Origin: Pseudomonas sp. GM18 | GTDB lineage: Bacteria; Pseudomonadota; Gammaproteobacteria; Pseudomonadales; Pseudomonadaceae | NCBI RefSeq assembly: GCF_000282195.1 | Contig: NZ_AKJT01000080.1 | Span: 1-64,000, forward strand | DNA length: 64,000 bases | Reading direction: 5' to 3' | Shown here: piece by piece, positions 26,210-34,971 of the stretch | Layout of the letters: each line of letters starts with the position of its first letter | How positions within the stretch are numbered: position 1 is the stretch's first letter | Notes under the pieces: model-generated | The model's input: the letters and a program-made list of their open reading frames with translations, nothing else | What the model was told of the DNA's origin: nothing | Database searches by the model: none | Translations under genes and position numbers: made by a program

Positions 26210-27166
26210 ATGAAGCTGCCATTCGCTGGACGTCTTCTCGCTGTCGCTATGCTGGCTGCCGCATCCGCCGCGTTGCCTGTCTCTTCGGCATTCGCCGCAA
26301 CCCCTGAAAAACCTAAAGTCGCGCTGGTCATGAAATCCCTGGCCAACGAGTTCTTCCTGACCATGGAAGACGGCGCCAAGGCCTACCAGAAGGACCACTC
26401 CGGCGACTTCGAGCTGATCTCCAACGGCATCAAGGACGAAACGGACACGGCCGGGCAGACGCGCATCGTCGAGCAAATGATCCTGTCCAAGGTCAACGCG
26501 CTGGTCATCGCTCCGGCAGATTCCAAGGCCATGGTCCCGGTCATCAAGAAAGCAGTCGATGCCGGTATCACCGTGATCAACATCGATAACCAGCTGGACC
26601 CGGCTGTCGTCAAAAGCAAAAACATCACCGTTCCATTCGTAGGCCCGGACAACCGCAAAGGCGCGCGTCTGGTGGGTGAATACCTGGCCAAGGAACTGAA
26701 GGCCGGTGACGAAGTCGGCATCATCGAAGGCGTTTCCACCACCACCAACGCCCAGCAGCGCACTGCCGGCTTCAAGGATGCGATGGAAGCGGCGCAGATC
26801 AAAGTCGTGTCCCTGCAGTCTGGCGATTGGGAAATCGACAAGGGCGGCAAGGTGGCCTCGTCGATGCTCAGCGAATACCCGAACATCAAGGCCCTGCTGG
26901 CCGGCAACGACAGCATGGCGGTCGGCGCGGTCTCTGCCGTGCGTGCCGCGGGCAAGGCCGGCAAGGTGCAAGTGGTCGGTTACGACAACATCAATGCGAT
27001 CAAGCCAATGCTCAAGGACGGTCGCGTCCTGGCCACCGCCGACCAGTTTGCTGCCCGGCAAGCGGTGTTCGGCATCGAGACCGCGCTGAAAATCATCAAA
27101 GGCGAGAAAGTCGATAGCGGCGCCAACGGCGTCATCGAAACTCCGGTAGAGCTGGTTACCAAGTAG
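26210..27166 (+). CDS. rbsB: Ribose ABC transporter, periplasmic substrate-binding protein
   Basis: A 318-residue periplasmic sugar-binding protein (Peripla_BP_4 fold) delivering D-ribose to RbsAC. It has a signal peptide (about residues 1-29, ending AFA before ATPEKPK). Sugar-binding segments include MKSLANEFFLTMEDGAK, DNRKGARLVGEYLA and YDNINAIKPMLKDG. It is the first gene of rbsBACRKD, preceded by the RbsR-type palindrome at 26117. A hairpin follows the gene before rbsA and probably favours the binding protein in the mRNA. Relatives bind allose or other pentoses, but the full gene order supports ribose. Confidence 0.94.
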   Translation: MKLPFAGRLLAVAMLAAASAALPVSSAFAATPEKPKVALVMKSLANEFFLTMEDGAKAYQKDHSGDFELISNGIKDETDTAGQTRIVEQMILSKVNALVIAPADSKAMVPVIKKAVDAGITVINIDNQLDPAVVKSKNITVPFVGPDNRKGARLVGEYLAKELKAGDEVGIIEGVSTTTNAQQRTAGFKDAMEAAQIKVVSLQSGDWEIDKGGKVASSMLSEYPNIKALLAGNDSMAVGAVSAVRAAGKAGKVQVVGYDNINAIKPMLKDGRVLATADQFAARQAVFGIETALKIIKGEKVDSGANGVIETPVELVTK

Positions 27167-27186
27167 TCTTTCTGGCGACACAACGG

Positions 27187-27208
27187 TGCTCGCCTCTTGG
27201 GGCGAGCA
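27187..27208 (+). other. Intercistronic hairpin between rbsB and rbsA
   Basis: A perfect 8-bp stem TGCTCGCC / GGCGAGCA with a 6-base loop and no T-tract. Such structures protect the upstream binding-protein message from 3' decay and allow reduced expression of downstream genes. Confidence 0.7.
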
Positions 27209-27222
27209 CATGGAGAGTTTTT

Positions 27223-28776
27223 ATGTCAGTTTCCGCCCCGAACGCTGTCCTCTCGGTCAGCGGTATCGGTAAGACCTACGCTCAACCTGTCCTGACCGGC
27301 ATCGACCTGACGCTGATGCGCGGCGAAGTGCTGGCGCTGACCGGCGAGAATGGCGCCGGCAAAAGCACGCTATCGAAAATCATTGGCGGACTGGTCACAC
27401 CGACCACCGGCCAGATGCGATTCCAGGGGCAGGATTACCGTCCCGGCAGCCGCAGCCAGGCCGAAGAGCTGGGCATCCGCATGGTCATGCAAGAACTCAA
27501 TCTGTTGCCGACATTGTCGGTGGCGGAAAACCTGTTCCTCGACAACCTGCCCAGCCTCGGTGGCTGGATCAGCCGCAAGCAACTGCGCAGGGCGGCGATC
27601 GAGGCCATGGCTCAGGTCGGTCTCGACGCCATTGACCCGGACACCCTGGTCGGTGAGCTGGGTATCGGCCACCAGCAAATGGTGGAAATCGCCCGCAACC
27701 TGATCGGCGATTGCCATGTGCTGATCCTCGACGAGCCGACCGCGATGCTGACGGCCCGTGAAGTCGAAATGCTGTTCGAGCAGATCACTCGCCTGCAGGC
27801 GCGCGGCGTGGCGATCATCTACATTTCCCACCGCCTCGAAGAACTGGCACGGGTGGCCCAGCGCATTGCGGTATTGCGTGACGGCAACCTGGTGTGTGTC
27901 GAGCCGATGGCCAATTACAACAGCGAGCAACTGGTCACCCTGATGGTCGGCCGTGAGCTGGGCGAACACATCGACATGGGCCCGCGCAATATCGGTGCTC
28001 CGGCCTTGACGGTCAAAGGGCTGACCCGTTCCGACAAGGTTCGCGATGTGTCCTTCGAAGTGCGCGCCGGCGAGATCTTCGGGATCTCCGGTTTGATCGG
28101 GGCAGGGCGCACCGAGTTGCTGCGCCTGATCTTCGGTGCCGATGCAGCCGACAGCGGCACCGTCGCGCTGGGTTCGCCGGCTCAGGTGGTGAATATTCGT
28201 TCGCCGGCCGACGCGGTCGGTCATGGCATAGCGCTGATCACCGAAGATCGCAAGGGCGAAGGCCTGCTACTGACGCAATCGATCAGTGCCAACATTGCCC
28301 TGGGCAATATGCCGGTGATTTCCAGCGGCGGCTTCGTCAACAACGCTGACGAGATGTCGTTGGCTCAGCGCCAGATCGACGCCATGCGCATTCGTAGTTC
28401 CAGCCCGACACAATTGGTCTCGGAACTGTCCGGCGGTAATCAGCAGAAAGTCGTGATCGGCCGCTGGCTGGAGCGCGACTGCACGGTGATGCTGTTCGAC
28501 GAGCCGACCCGAGGCATCGACGTCGGCGCCAAGTTCGACATCTATACCTTGCTCGGTGAGTTGACCCGTCAGGGCAAAGCACTGGTGGTGGTGTCCAGCG
28601 ACCTGCGCGAACTGATGCTGATCTGCGACCGCATTGGTGTGCTGTCGGCAGGTCGTCTGATCGACACCTTCGAGCGTGACAGCTGGACCCAGGATGATTT
28701 GCTTGCCGCCGCGTTCGCCGGCTACCAAAAACGTGATGCGTTGCTCAACGAAGCAGCGCCTAGGGATCTTCCATGA
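27223..28776 (+). CDS. rbsA: Ribose ABC transporter, ATP-binding protein
   Basis: A 517-residue tandem ATPase that powers ribose import with RbsC. The first nucleotide-binding domain has Walker A GENGAGKST (residues 41-49) and Walker B LILDEPTAML. Its signature segment is VGELGIGHQQMVEIAR. The second domain has a degenerate P-loop (GLIGAGRTELLRL), as usual in this family, an intact LSGGNQQKV signature and VMLFDEPTRGIDVG. The GGAGAG ribosome site lies five bases before the ATG. Its stop overlaps the rbsC start by four bases (ATGA), consistent with coupled translation of the complex. Confidence 0.95.
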   Translation: MSVSAPNAVLSVSGIGKTYAQPVLTGIDLTLMRGEVLALTGENGAGKSTLSKIIGGLVTPTTGQMRFQGQDYRPGSRSQAEELGIRMVMQELNLLPTLSVAENLFLDNLPSLGGWISRKQLRRAAIEAMAQVGLDAIDPDTLVGELGIGHQQMVEIARNLIGDCHVLILDEPTAMLTAREVEMLFEQITRLQARGVAIIYISHRLEELARVAQRIAVLRDGNLVCVEPMANYNSEQLVTLMVGRELGEHIDMGPRNIGAPALTVKGLTRSDKVRDVSFEVRAGEIFGISGLIGAGRTELLRLIFGADAADSGTVALGSPAQVVNIRSPADAVGHGIALITEDRKGEGLLLTQSISANIALGNMPVISSGGFVNNADEMSLAQRQIDAMRIRSSSPTQLVSELSGGNQQKVVIGRWLERDCTVMLFDEPTRGIDVGAKFDIYTLLGELTRQGKALVVVSSDLRELMLICDRIGVLSAGRLIDTFERDSWTQDDLLAAAFAGYQKRDALLNEAAPRDLP

Positions 28777-29750
28777 ATACTGCAACTCTGGTCGGCAAAC
28801 GTAGTGGCAATTTTTACGGCCTCGGCACTTACCTGGGCCTGGCCGGTGCCTTGCTGGCGATGGTCGCGCTGTTCTCTGTGTTGAGCAGCCATTTCCTGTC
28901 TTACGACACCTTCAGCACCCTGGCCAACCAGATTCCCGATCTGATGGTGCTGGCGGTCGGCATGACTTTCGTATTGATCATCGGCGGAATCGATTTGTCG
29001 GTGGGTTCGGTGCTGGCGCTGGCGGCGTCGACGGTCAGCGTGGCGATTCTCGGCTGGGGCTGGAGCGTGCTGCCGGCGGCGTTGCTGGGAATGGGCGCCG
29101 CGGCACTGGCGGGCACCATCACCGGTTCGATTACCGTGGCCTGGCGGATTCCGTCGTTCATCGTGTCCCTCGGTGTGCTGGAAATGGCACGTGGCCTGGC
29201 GTATCAGATGACGGGTTCGCGCACCGCCTACATCGGTGATGCCTTCGCCTGGCTGTCCAACCCGATCGCGTTCGGCATCTCGCCGTCGTTCATCATTGCC
29301 TTGCTGATTATCTTCATCGCCCAGGCTGTGCTGACGCGTACGGTGTTCGGTCGTTATCTGATCGGCATCGGCACCAACGAAGAGGCGGTGCGTCTGGCGG
29401 GGATCAATCCGAAGCCCTACAAGATTCTGGTGTTCAGCCTGATGGGGCTGTTGGCCGGTATCGCTGCGTTGTTTCAGATTTCTCGCCTGGAAGCGGCGGA
29501 CCCGAATGCCGGTTCCGGTCTGGAGCTGCAAGTGATCGCCGCGGTGGTGATCGGTGGCACCAGCCTGATGGGCGGGCGCGGTTCGGTCATCAGCACCTTC
29601 TTCGGTGTGCTGATCATTTCCGTACTGGCGGCCGGTCTGGCGCAGATCGGCGCGACCGAGCCAACCAAACGCATCATTACCGGTGCGGTTATCGTGGTGG
29701 CGGTGGTGCTCGATACCTATCGCAGTCAGCGCGCAAGCCGGCGGACCTGA
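28773..29750 (+). CDS. rbsC: Ribose ABC transporter, permease
   Basis: A 325-residue inner-membrane permease with about ten hydrophobic helices, forming the ribose channel with RbsA. It carries the family EAA-like loop (FGRYLIGIGTNEEAVRLAGINPKPYKI) and the conserved GGIDLSVGSVLALAA and GGTSLMGGRGSVISTFFGVLI segments. It overlaps rbsA by four bases and is followed after three bases by rbsR. Nothing is missing compared with standard RbsC. Confidence 0.95.
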   Translation: MNTATLVGKRSGNFYGLGTYLGLAGALLAMVALFSVLSSHFLSYDTFSTLANQIPDLMVLAVGMTFVLIIGGIDLSVGSVLALAASTVSVAILGWGWSVLPAALLGMGAAALAGTITGSITVAWRIPSFIVSLGVLEMARGLAYQMTGSRTAYIGDAFAWLSNPIAFGISPSFIIALLIIFIAQAVLTRTVFGRYLIGIGTNEEAVRLAGINPKPYKILVFSLMGLLAGIAALFQISRLEAADPNAGSGLELQVIAAVVIGGTSLMGGRGSVISTFFGVLIISVLAAGLAQIGATEPTKRIITGAVIVVAVVLDTYRSQRASRRT

Positions 29751-29753
29751 GTC

Positions 29754-30773
29754 ATGGCAACGATCAAGGATGTAGCGGCACTCGCGGGCATTTCCTACAC
29801 CACGGTTTCCCACGTGGTGAACAAGACGCGGCCGGTCAGTGAGGAAGTGCGAATCAAGGTCGAGGCGGCGATCAAAAGCCTCGACTACGTGCCCAGCGCT
29901 GTGGCCCGCTCGTTGAAAGCGAAAACCACCGCAACCATCGGCCTGCTGGTGCCCAACAGCCTCAACCCGTACTTCGCCGAGCTGGCCCGTGGCATCGAGG
30001 ATTACTGCGAGCGCAACGGCTATTGCGTCATCCTCTGCAACTCCGACGACAACCTGGACAAACAGCGCAGCTACCTTCGCGTGCTGCTGGAAAAACGCAT
30101 CGACGGCTTGATCGTTGCGTCTGCCGGTGGTGACAGCGGCCTGGCTGAAGGCCTGACGGGCGTGCGTACGCCGATGGTGATCGTCGACCGTGACCTGGAG
30201 GGTGTCGATGCGGACCTGGTGCGCATCGATCACGAATACGGCGCCTATCTGGCGACCCGGCACTTACTGGAGTTGGGGCATCGGGACATCGCCACGATTG
30301 GCGGACCGGCGAGTACCAGCGTGGCGCAGATGCGTCTGGCCGGTTATTGCCGTGCGTTGAAAGAGGCGGGTGTCGAGGTGCCGCGCGAGCGCATGCTGGA
30401 AAGCGACTTCACCAGCACCGGCGGTTACAACGCCGCCGCAATCCTGCTGGAAAAGAACCCGCCCAGCGCGATCTTCGCCGGCAACGACATGATCGGCATC
30501 GGTGTGTTACGCGCTGCTGCCGAGCGCAATATTCGTGTACCCACCGAGCTGTCGGTGATCGGCTTCGACGATATCCAGATGAGCCGTTACGTCTATCCGG
30601 CGTTGACCACCGTGGGCCAGTCGATCCTGCAACTTGGCGAGATGGCGGCCGAGGTGTTGTTGCGCCGGATTGCCGCGCCGGATCTGGCGACCGATCAGCG
30701 CATCGTGACGCCCAGTATTGTCCTGCGGGAATCGACCGCGCCGCTGGCTGGTGTGTTTGCTGAGTATCGCTAA
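29754..30773 (+). CDS. rbsR: LacI-family ribose operon repressor
   Basis: A 339-residue LacI/GalR regulator. The N-terminal helix-turn-helix with hinge (TIKDVAALAGISYTTVSHVVNKTRPV and VARSLKAKTT) binds the palindromic operator. Residues from about 60 onward form a ribose-binding-like sensor domain (IGLLVPNSLNPYFAELARGIEDYCE, VIGFDDIQMSRYVYPALTTV). Located inside the operon between rbsC and rbsK, so autoregulated through the site at 26117. The stop codon lies in the first copy of a short tandem repeat (see 30768). Confidence 0.94.
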   Translation: MATIKDVAALAGISYTTVSHVVNKTRPVSEEVRIKVEAAIKSLDYVPSAVARSLKAKTTATIGLLVPNSLNPYFAELARGIEDYCERNGYCVILCNSDDNLDKQRSYLRVLLEKRIDGLIVASAGGDSGLAEGLTGVRTPMVIVDRDLEGVDADLVRIDHEYGAYLATRHLLELGHRDIATIGGPASTSVAQMRLAGYCRALKEAGVEVPRERMLESDFTSTGGYNAAAILLEKNPPSAIFAGNDMIGIGVLRAAAERNIRVPTELSVIGFDDIQMSRYVYPALTTVGQSILQLGEMAAEVLLRRIAAPDLATDQRIVTPSIVLRESTAPLAGVFAEYR

Positions 30774-30824
30774 ACAAAAAGCACCGTTGAGCCGAAAGCA
30801 CCGCTAAACAAAAAGCACCGCTGA
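30768..30824 (+). repeat. 34-bp-period tandem repeat spanning the rbsR stop
   Basis: CGCTAAACAAAAAGCACCG occurs at 30768 and again at 30802, with an intervening partial copy (GAAAGCACCGC). The first copy contains the rbsR stop codon. It looks like a local slippage duplication in the rbsR-rbsK gap. Confidence 0.8.
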
Positions 30825-30848
30825 AATCGAATTGATGAGTAAAGATGT

Positions 30849-31766
30849 ATGCCAGCAAAAGTAGTGGTAATAGGCAGCCTGAACATGGACCTGGTAACCC
30901 GGGCGCCACGGCTGCCCCGTGGTGGTGAAACGCTGATCGGCCAGTCATTTGCCACGGTTTCCGGCGGTAAGGGCGCGAACCAGGCCGTGGCCGCGGCGCG
31001 CCTGGGAGCGCAGGTGTCGATGGTCGGTTGTGTCGGCAGCGACGCTTATGGCGAAGCGCTGCGCGGAGCGCTGTTGGCCGAGCAGATCGATTGCCAGGCA
31101 GTCAGTACAGTCGAAGATTCCAGCGGTGTGGCGTTGATCGTGGTCGATGACAACAGTCAGAACGCGATCGTGATTGTTGCCGGTGCCAACGGCGCGCTGA
31201 CCCCTGAGGTGATTGATCGTTTCGACAGCGTGTTGCAGACGGCGGATGTCATCATCTGTCAGCTGGAAGTGCCGGATGCCACGGTCGGCCATGCGCTGAA
31301 ACGCGGACGTGAGCTGGGCAAAACCGTGATTCTCAATCCGGCGCCGGCCAGTCGCCCGTTGCCGGCGGATTGGTATGCGGCCATCGATTACCTGATTCCC
31401 AACGAAAGCGAAGCCTCGGCTTTGAGCGGTTTGCCGGTGGATTCCCTGAGCACTGCCGAAGCCGCCGCAACCCGTTTGATCGCCATGGGCGCCGGTAAAG
31501 TGATCATCACCCTTGGCGCCCAGGGATCGCTATTCGCCAATGGCACACGCTTCGAGCATTTCCCGGCACCGACAGTGACGGCGGTCGATACCACCGCGGC
31601 CGGCGACACGTTTGTCGGTGGTTTCGCTGCGGCCCTGGCGGCCGGCAAAAGCGAGGCCGAGGCGATCCGTTTCGGTCAGGTTGCCGCTGCGCTGTCGGTC
31701 ACCCGGGCTGGCGCGCAACCTTCGATTCCTACCTTGTCCGACGTACAGGCGTTTAAAGCACCATGA
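30849..31766 (+). CDS. rbsK: Ribokinase
   Basis: A 305-residue PfkB-family kinase converting D-ribose to ribose 5-phosphate in the cytoplasm. It has the N-terminal signature GSLNMDLVTRAPRLPRGGET with GGKGANQAVAAARLGA, and the C-terminal active-site signature DTTAAGDTFVGGFAAALA holding the catalytic Asp. The ATP-binding IITLGAQGSLF segment is also present. It follows rbsR after 75 bp containing the tandem repeat, and its stop overlaps the rbsD start (ATGA). The ribosome site is modest. Confidence 0.95.
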   Translation: MPAKVVVIGSLNMDLVTRAPRLPRGGETLIGQSFATVSGGKGANQAVAAARLGAQVSMVGCVGSDAYGEALRGALLAEQIDCQAVSTVEDSSGVALIVVDDNSQNAIVIVAGANGALTPEVIDRFDSVLQTADVIICQLEVPDATVGHALKRGRELGKTVILNPAPASRPLPADWYAAIDYLIPNESEASALSGLPVDSLSTAEAAATRLIAMGAGKVIITLGAQGSLFANGTRFEHFPAPTVTAVDTTAAGDTFVGGFAAALAAGKSEAEAIRFGQVAAALSVTRAGAQPSIPTLSDVQAFKAP

Positions 31767-32167
31767 AAAAGACACCTTTGCTCAACGTCGCGTTGTCGCG
31801 GCTGATCGCATCCCTGGGCCATGGCGACACCGTCGTGATCGGCGATGCCGGCCTGCCGGTACCGCCCGGCGTTGAATTGATCGACCTGGCCTTGACCCAC
31901 GGCATTCCGGATTTCATCAGTACCTTGAAGGTCGTACTCAGCGAAATGCAGGTCGAAAGCCATGTGCTGGCCCATGAAATTCTGGACAAAAAGCCGTCGG
32001 CCTTGAGCACCCTGGATGAACTGAATGCCGACGATGCGCTTGGTCGGCGCGAACTGCTCAGTCATGACCAATTCAAAGCGCTCAGCCGACAGGCTCGGGC
32101 GATTGTTCGTACAGGCGAATGTCAGCCGTACTGCAACATCATTTTGGTGGCTGGCGTAACGTTCTAA
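31763..32167 (+). CDS. rbsD: D-ribose pyranase
   Basis: A 134-residue mutarotase converting beta-pyranose to beta-furanose ribose, the form used by ribokinase. The catalytic His is in IASLGHGDTVVIGDAGLPVP, and the conserved LAHEILDKKP and C-terminal VRTGECQPYCNIILVAGVTF (active-site Tyr-Cys-Asn region) are present. Standard RbsD length is about 139. It overlaps rbsK by four bases, and the nucleoside hydrolase gene follows after about 33 bp on the same strand. Confidence 0.94.
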   Translation: MKKTPLLNVALSRLIASLGHGDTVVIGDAGLPVPPGVELIDLALTHGIPDFISTLKVVLSEMQVESHVLAHEILDKKPSALSTLDELNADDALGRRELLSHDQFKALSRQARAIVRTGECQPYCNIILVAGVTF

Positions 32168-32200
32168 CTTTCCGTTCTTCCCACGCACAAGGAGTGCGCT

Positions 32201-33229
32201 ATGCACCGCTATGCTCAGAAACTGCATCACCTGCTTCGGAGTCTGCTGCTTTTGTCCCTGATTACCGCAACAAGCGCCCACGCGGCGCAAAAGATCGACT
32301 TGATCATCGACACCGATCCGGGTGCCGACGACGTGGTCGCCTTACTGTTTGCCCTGGCCTCGCCGGAAGAACTGAACATTCGTGCGCTGACCACCGTCGC
32401 TGGCAACGTGCGTCTGGACAAGACCTCGCGTAATGCGCGCCTGGCCCGCGAATGGGCGGGCCGCGAAGAGGTGCCTGTTTACGCGGGCGCACCGAAACCG
32501 CTGATGCGCACGCCGATCTATGCCGAGAACATCCACGGCAAGGAAGGCCTGTCGGGTGTCACCGTGCACGAGCCGAAGAAAGGCCTGGCCAAAGGCAATG
32601 CGGTCAACTATCTGATCGATACGCTGAAGGCCGCCAAGCCCCACAGCATCACCATCGCCATGCTCGGTCCACAGACCAACCTGGCCCTGGCGCTGATCCA
32701 GGAGCCTGAAATCGTTCAGGGCATCAAGGAAGTGGTGATCATGGGCGGTGCGCACTTCAATGGTGGCAACATCACCCCGGTGGCCGAATTCAACCTGTTT
32801 GCCGACCCACAGGCAGCGGAGGTGGTGCTGAAGAGTGGCGTCAAGCTGACGTATCTGCCGCTGGACGTGACTCACAAGATCCTTACCAGTGAAGCGCGCC
32901 TGAAGCAGATCGCCGCACTGAACAACAATGCCAGCAAACTGGTGGGCGATATTCTCAACGAATACGTCAAAGGCGACATGGAGCACTACGGTATTCCGGG
33001 TGGCCCGGTGCATGACGCCACGGTCATCGCTTACCTGCTCAAGCCGGAACTGTTTACCGGTCGTTCGGTAAACGTGGTGGTCGACAGTCGTGAAGGGCCG
33101 ACCTTCGGTCAGACCATTGTCGACTGGTATGACGGCCTGAAGGCACCGAAGAATGCCTTCTGGGTTGAAAATGGCGATGCTCAGGGCTTCTTCGATCTGC
33201 TGACCCAGCGCCTGGCTCGCTTGAAGTAA
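32201..33229 (+). CDS. Exported nucleoside hydrolase (ribonucleoside-specific, IunH/Rih family)
   Basis: A 342-residue N-ribohydrolase that cleaves nucleosides to base plus ribose. An N-terminal signal peptide (about residues 1-28, ending AHA before AQKIDL) is unusual and predicts a periplasmic enzyme. The calcium site is intact: DTDPGADD with Asp37, Asp39, Asp43 and Asp44. The conserved TTVAGNV, GPQTNLALAL, EFNLFADPQAAEVV and HDATVIAYLLKPELF segments follow. As the last gene of the rbs cluster, it would release ribose outside the inner membrane for import through RbsBAC. A terminator follows directly. Confidence 0.92.
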   Translation: MHRYAQKLHHLLRSLLLLSLITATSAHAAQKIDLIIDTDPGADDVVALLFALASPEELNIRALTTVAGNVRLDKTSRNARLAREWAGREEVPVYAGAPKPLMRTPIYAENIHGKEGLSGVTVHEPKKGLAKGNAVNYLIDTLKAAKPHSITIAMLGPQTNLALALIQEPEIVQGIKEVVIMGGAHFNGGNITPVAEFNLFADPQAAEVVLKSGVKLTYLPLDVTHKILTSEARLKQIAALNNNASKLVGDILNEYVKGDMEHYGIPGGPVHDATVIAYLLKPELFTGRSVNVVVDSREGPTFGQTIVDWYDGLKAPKNAFWVENGDAQGFFDLLTQRLARLK

Positions 33230-33237
33230 GCCATAGA

Positions 33238-33264
33238 CCCGCAGGTGCCAACCTGCGGGGTTTT
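33238..33264 (+). terminator. Rho-independent terminator of the ribose operon
   Basis: CCCGCAGGT / ACCTGCGGG stem with loop GCCA at 33238-33259, followed by GTTTT. It lies eight bases after the nucleoside hydrolase stop. Confidence 0.9.
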
Positions 33265-33267
33265 CCG

Positions 33268-33474
33268 CTACTCGGTATCCGTTGCGCCCATGTAGTCGGC
33301 AGGGTACCTCTCGAGAACCTGAGTGATGAAGGTCTGGGCGGCCTGCGTCCCCAATTCCTTGACCAGCAAATCGATACCAATGATTGCCAGCTCTTCCGGA
33401 CTGCCCGGGCTGTAAGAGCTGTGACCCTGTGGCCACTTGATTGTGATATTGGCTTCGATGCTTACGGTGGTCAT
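33268..33474 (-). CDS. Small hypothetical protein (68 aa)
   Basis: A short soluble protein of unknown function (MTTVSIEANITIKWPQG...), with a beta-rich N-terminus and a helical C-terminus (ELAIIGIDLLVKELGTQAAQTFITQVLERYP). Amino-acid composition looks like a real protein rather than an antisense shadow, and the gene fits between the operon terminator and the next gene. The ribosome-binding site is weak, so the start may be wrong. Confidence 0.55.
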   Translation of the reverse strand: MTTVSIEANITIKWPQGHSSYSPGSPEELAIIGIDLLVKELGTQAAQTFITQVLERYPADYMGATDTE

Positions 33475-33606
33475 GATGGCGCTCGTGAAGTCGGGAAAGT
33501 CTGAGTGTCGAGTTAACCATTTTGCAGGACGTTTGGCACTCCGACTTAGGCATCAGTGGAGGGCTATGCGACACTTGGTCTTTGACGAATTTTCAAGGAT
33601 TGCGCT

Positions 33607-33912
33607 GTGCAGATCGATTTGAACACTCCTGACGGCTTGACCCTCGAAGCAGTGCGTCAGCTACTGGCCTCTGCCAGCGACGATGAGCACACCCAGTTGC
33701 GGGTCACCAAGGGCGGCATCGCCTACATTTCGTCGGGTGTCGTGGGCGGTACTGATATCGACGGGCTGCTGTTTCGCCTGGAAACATGGGCCAAGGGTTC
33801 GGGTTATGTCGGATTAGTCGCAGCCAGCGATGAGGTGTGGGTCATGCAGATCTTCAACGCGTTGAAAGAGAACTGGCCGAATCCGCCGTACGACTACATC
33901 GACGTCTATTGA
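33607..33912 (+). CDS. Small hypothetical protein (101 aa)
   Basis: Protein of unknown function starting at GTG 33607, six bases after AAGGAT. Predicted alpha/beta fold, with GLTLEAVRQLLASASDDEHTQLRVT at the N-terminus and acidic, Pro/Tyr-rich C-terminus (ENWPNPPYDYIDVY). No signal peptide or membrane segment. Length and composition suggest a conserved Pseudomonas small protein. Monocistronic. Confidence 0.65.
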   Translation: MQIDLNTPDGLTLEAVRQLLASASDDEHTQLRVTKGGIAYISSGVVGGTDIDGLLFRLETWAKGSGYVGLVAASDEVWVMQIFNALKENWPNPPYDYIDVY

Positions 33913-34078
33913 ACGCTGTTCATATTCAGTCACGATTGCGGGATGAACGGTAGGGCGATGCTCAGGCAAACTCACCATTCGTCCAGACCGAGGGCAGGGT
34001 GATAGCGCCCGCCTTGAAACCAAACACCAAAATGGCGGTCGCACGATCTCTGCTTAATTTTTGAAAAAAGGAGGCTTC

Positions 34079-34396
34079 ATGCCTTGGAAGCTCGCGTCAT
34101 TGGGTGCGTTGTTGGCCGCCACTCTGCTGGCCGGTTGCAGCAGTACGTCCACCGAGTCGGCAAAGGACCCTGTGGCGACCGATACCGGCCACAGCCGTTG
34201 TGAAGCAAAGGCTGCCGAATTCACCATTGGCAAAAAGGCTTCGCCCCAATTGCTGGAGCAGGCACGTACCCGTGCAGGCGCGCAGAATGCCCGGTTCCTC
34301 AAGCCTGATGACATGGTGACCCTGGAATACCGCTCAGACCGCCTGAACCTGAACACCGATAACAGCCTGGTGGTCACTCGCGTCAACTGCGGCTGA
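34079..34396 (+). CDS. I78-family peptidase-inhibitor-like lipoprotein
   Basis: A 105-residue precursor. The start is ATG 34079, four bases after AAAGGAGG; an in-frame ATG 18 bases upstream lies before this site. The N-terminus is a lipoprotein signal ending LLAGC, so the mature protein is an acylated envelope protein. Residues of about 40-105 show the inhibitor I78 pattern with an Arg-rich core, a DDMVTLEYRSDRLNL segment and the C-terminal VTRVNCG. Family members inhibit serine proteases; the target here is unknown. A strong bidirectional terminator follows. Confidence 0.85.
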   Translation: MPWKLASLGALLAATLLAGCSSTSTESAKDPVATDTGHSRCEAKAAEFTIGKKASPQLLEQARTRAGAQNARFLKPDDMVTLEYRSDRLNLNTDNSLVVTRVNCG

Positions 34397-34422
34397 TTGC
34401 TTCAGGCTTTTGTTTCGCCCAT

Positions 34423-34454
34423 AAAAAACCCCGTCACATGGACGGGGTTTTTTT
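34423..34454. terminator. Bidirectional terminator between the I78 and cold-shock genes
   Basis: AAAAAACCCCGTC / GACGGGGTTTTTT inverted repeat with loop ACATG. The T-run serves the plus-strand lipoprotein gene and the A-run, as T's on the minus strand, serves the cold-shock gene. Confidence 0.93.
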
Positions 34455-34468
34455 AGTGCGCCAGAAAA

Positions 34469-34681
34469 TTACTCTGGGCGAACTTGTGCAGCTTGCATAC
34501 CCTTTTGGCCTTTCTCAGCCACGAAGGAAACGGTTTGGCCTTCTTTCAGGCTTTTGAAACCGTCGCTTTCGATAGCTTTGAAGTGTACGAACAGGTCGTC
34601 ACCGCCACCTTGAGGAGTGATGAAGCCGAAGCCTTTTTCATCGTTGAACCATTTAACGGTGCCGGTTTGGCGATTAGACAT
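34469..34681 (-). CDS. Cold-shock protein (CspA family)
   Basis: A 70-residue single OB-fold RNA chaperone that melts mRNA structure at low temperature. The RNA-binding motifs are present: RNP1 KGFGFI (16-21) and RNP2 LFVHF (30-34). The start MSNRQTGTVKWFNDEKG is standard; a longer in-frame extension upstream is not coding. The roughly 290-bp AT-rich region upstream likely includes a long 5' leader, as usual for cold-shock genes. It is monocistronic and shares its terminator with the convergent lipoprotein gene. Confidence 0.95.
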   Translation of the reverse strand: MSNRQTGTVKWFNDEKGFGFITPQGGGDDLFVHFKAIESDGFKSLKEGQTVSFVAEKGQKGMQAAQVRPE

Positions 34682-34971
34682 GGTGTATCTCCAAGAAACA
34701 TATATTTTCAGTAGTACTGTGCTGCTCAGGCCAACTGGGCACACCGGAGTATCATAGTCGAAATGTTCGCTTTGGGAGCCCCCCGGACGTGCTGTTTGCC
34801 CTACAGTCGCGTTCTCTTTGTTGCTTTGTGTGGCTGAAAGCCCCGTTTTAAAAGGCTTTCAGCCGAAAGTAAAGACAATAAAAAAAGCTGTAAAACCTGC
34901 ATAAATCGTACGAAAAAGCTGAAATCCATCACTTTTTATCAGCGTTGGGCCGAGTCAAAAGGACTTTTTCC
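34682..34971 (-). other. Upstream region of the cold-shock gene
   Basis: Low-GC stretch of about 290 bases with several A-runs and a hairpin around AAAGCCCCGTTTTAAAAGGCTTT at 34837-34861. It probably carries the cold-shock promoter and structured 5' leader. No coding region was seen. Confidence 0.4.
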
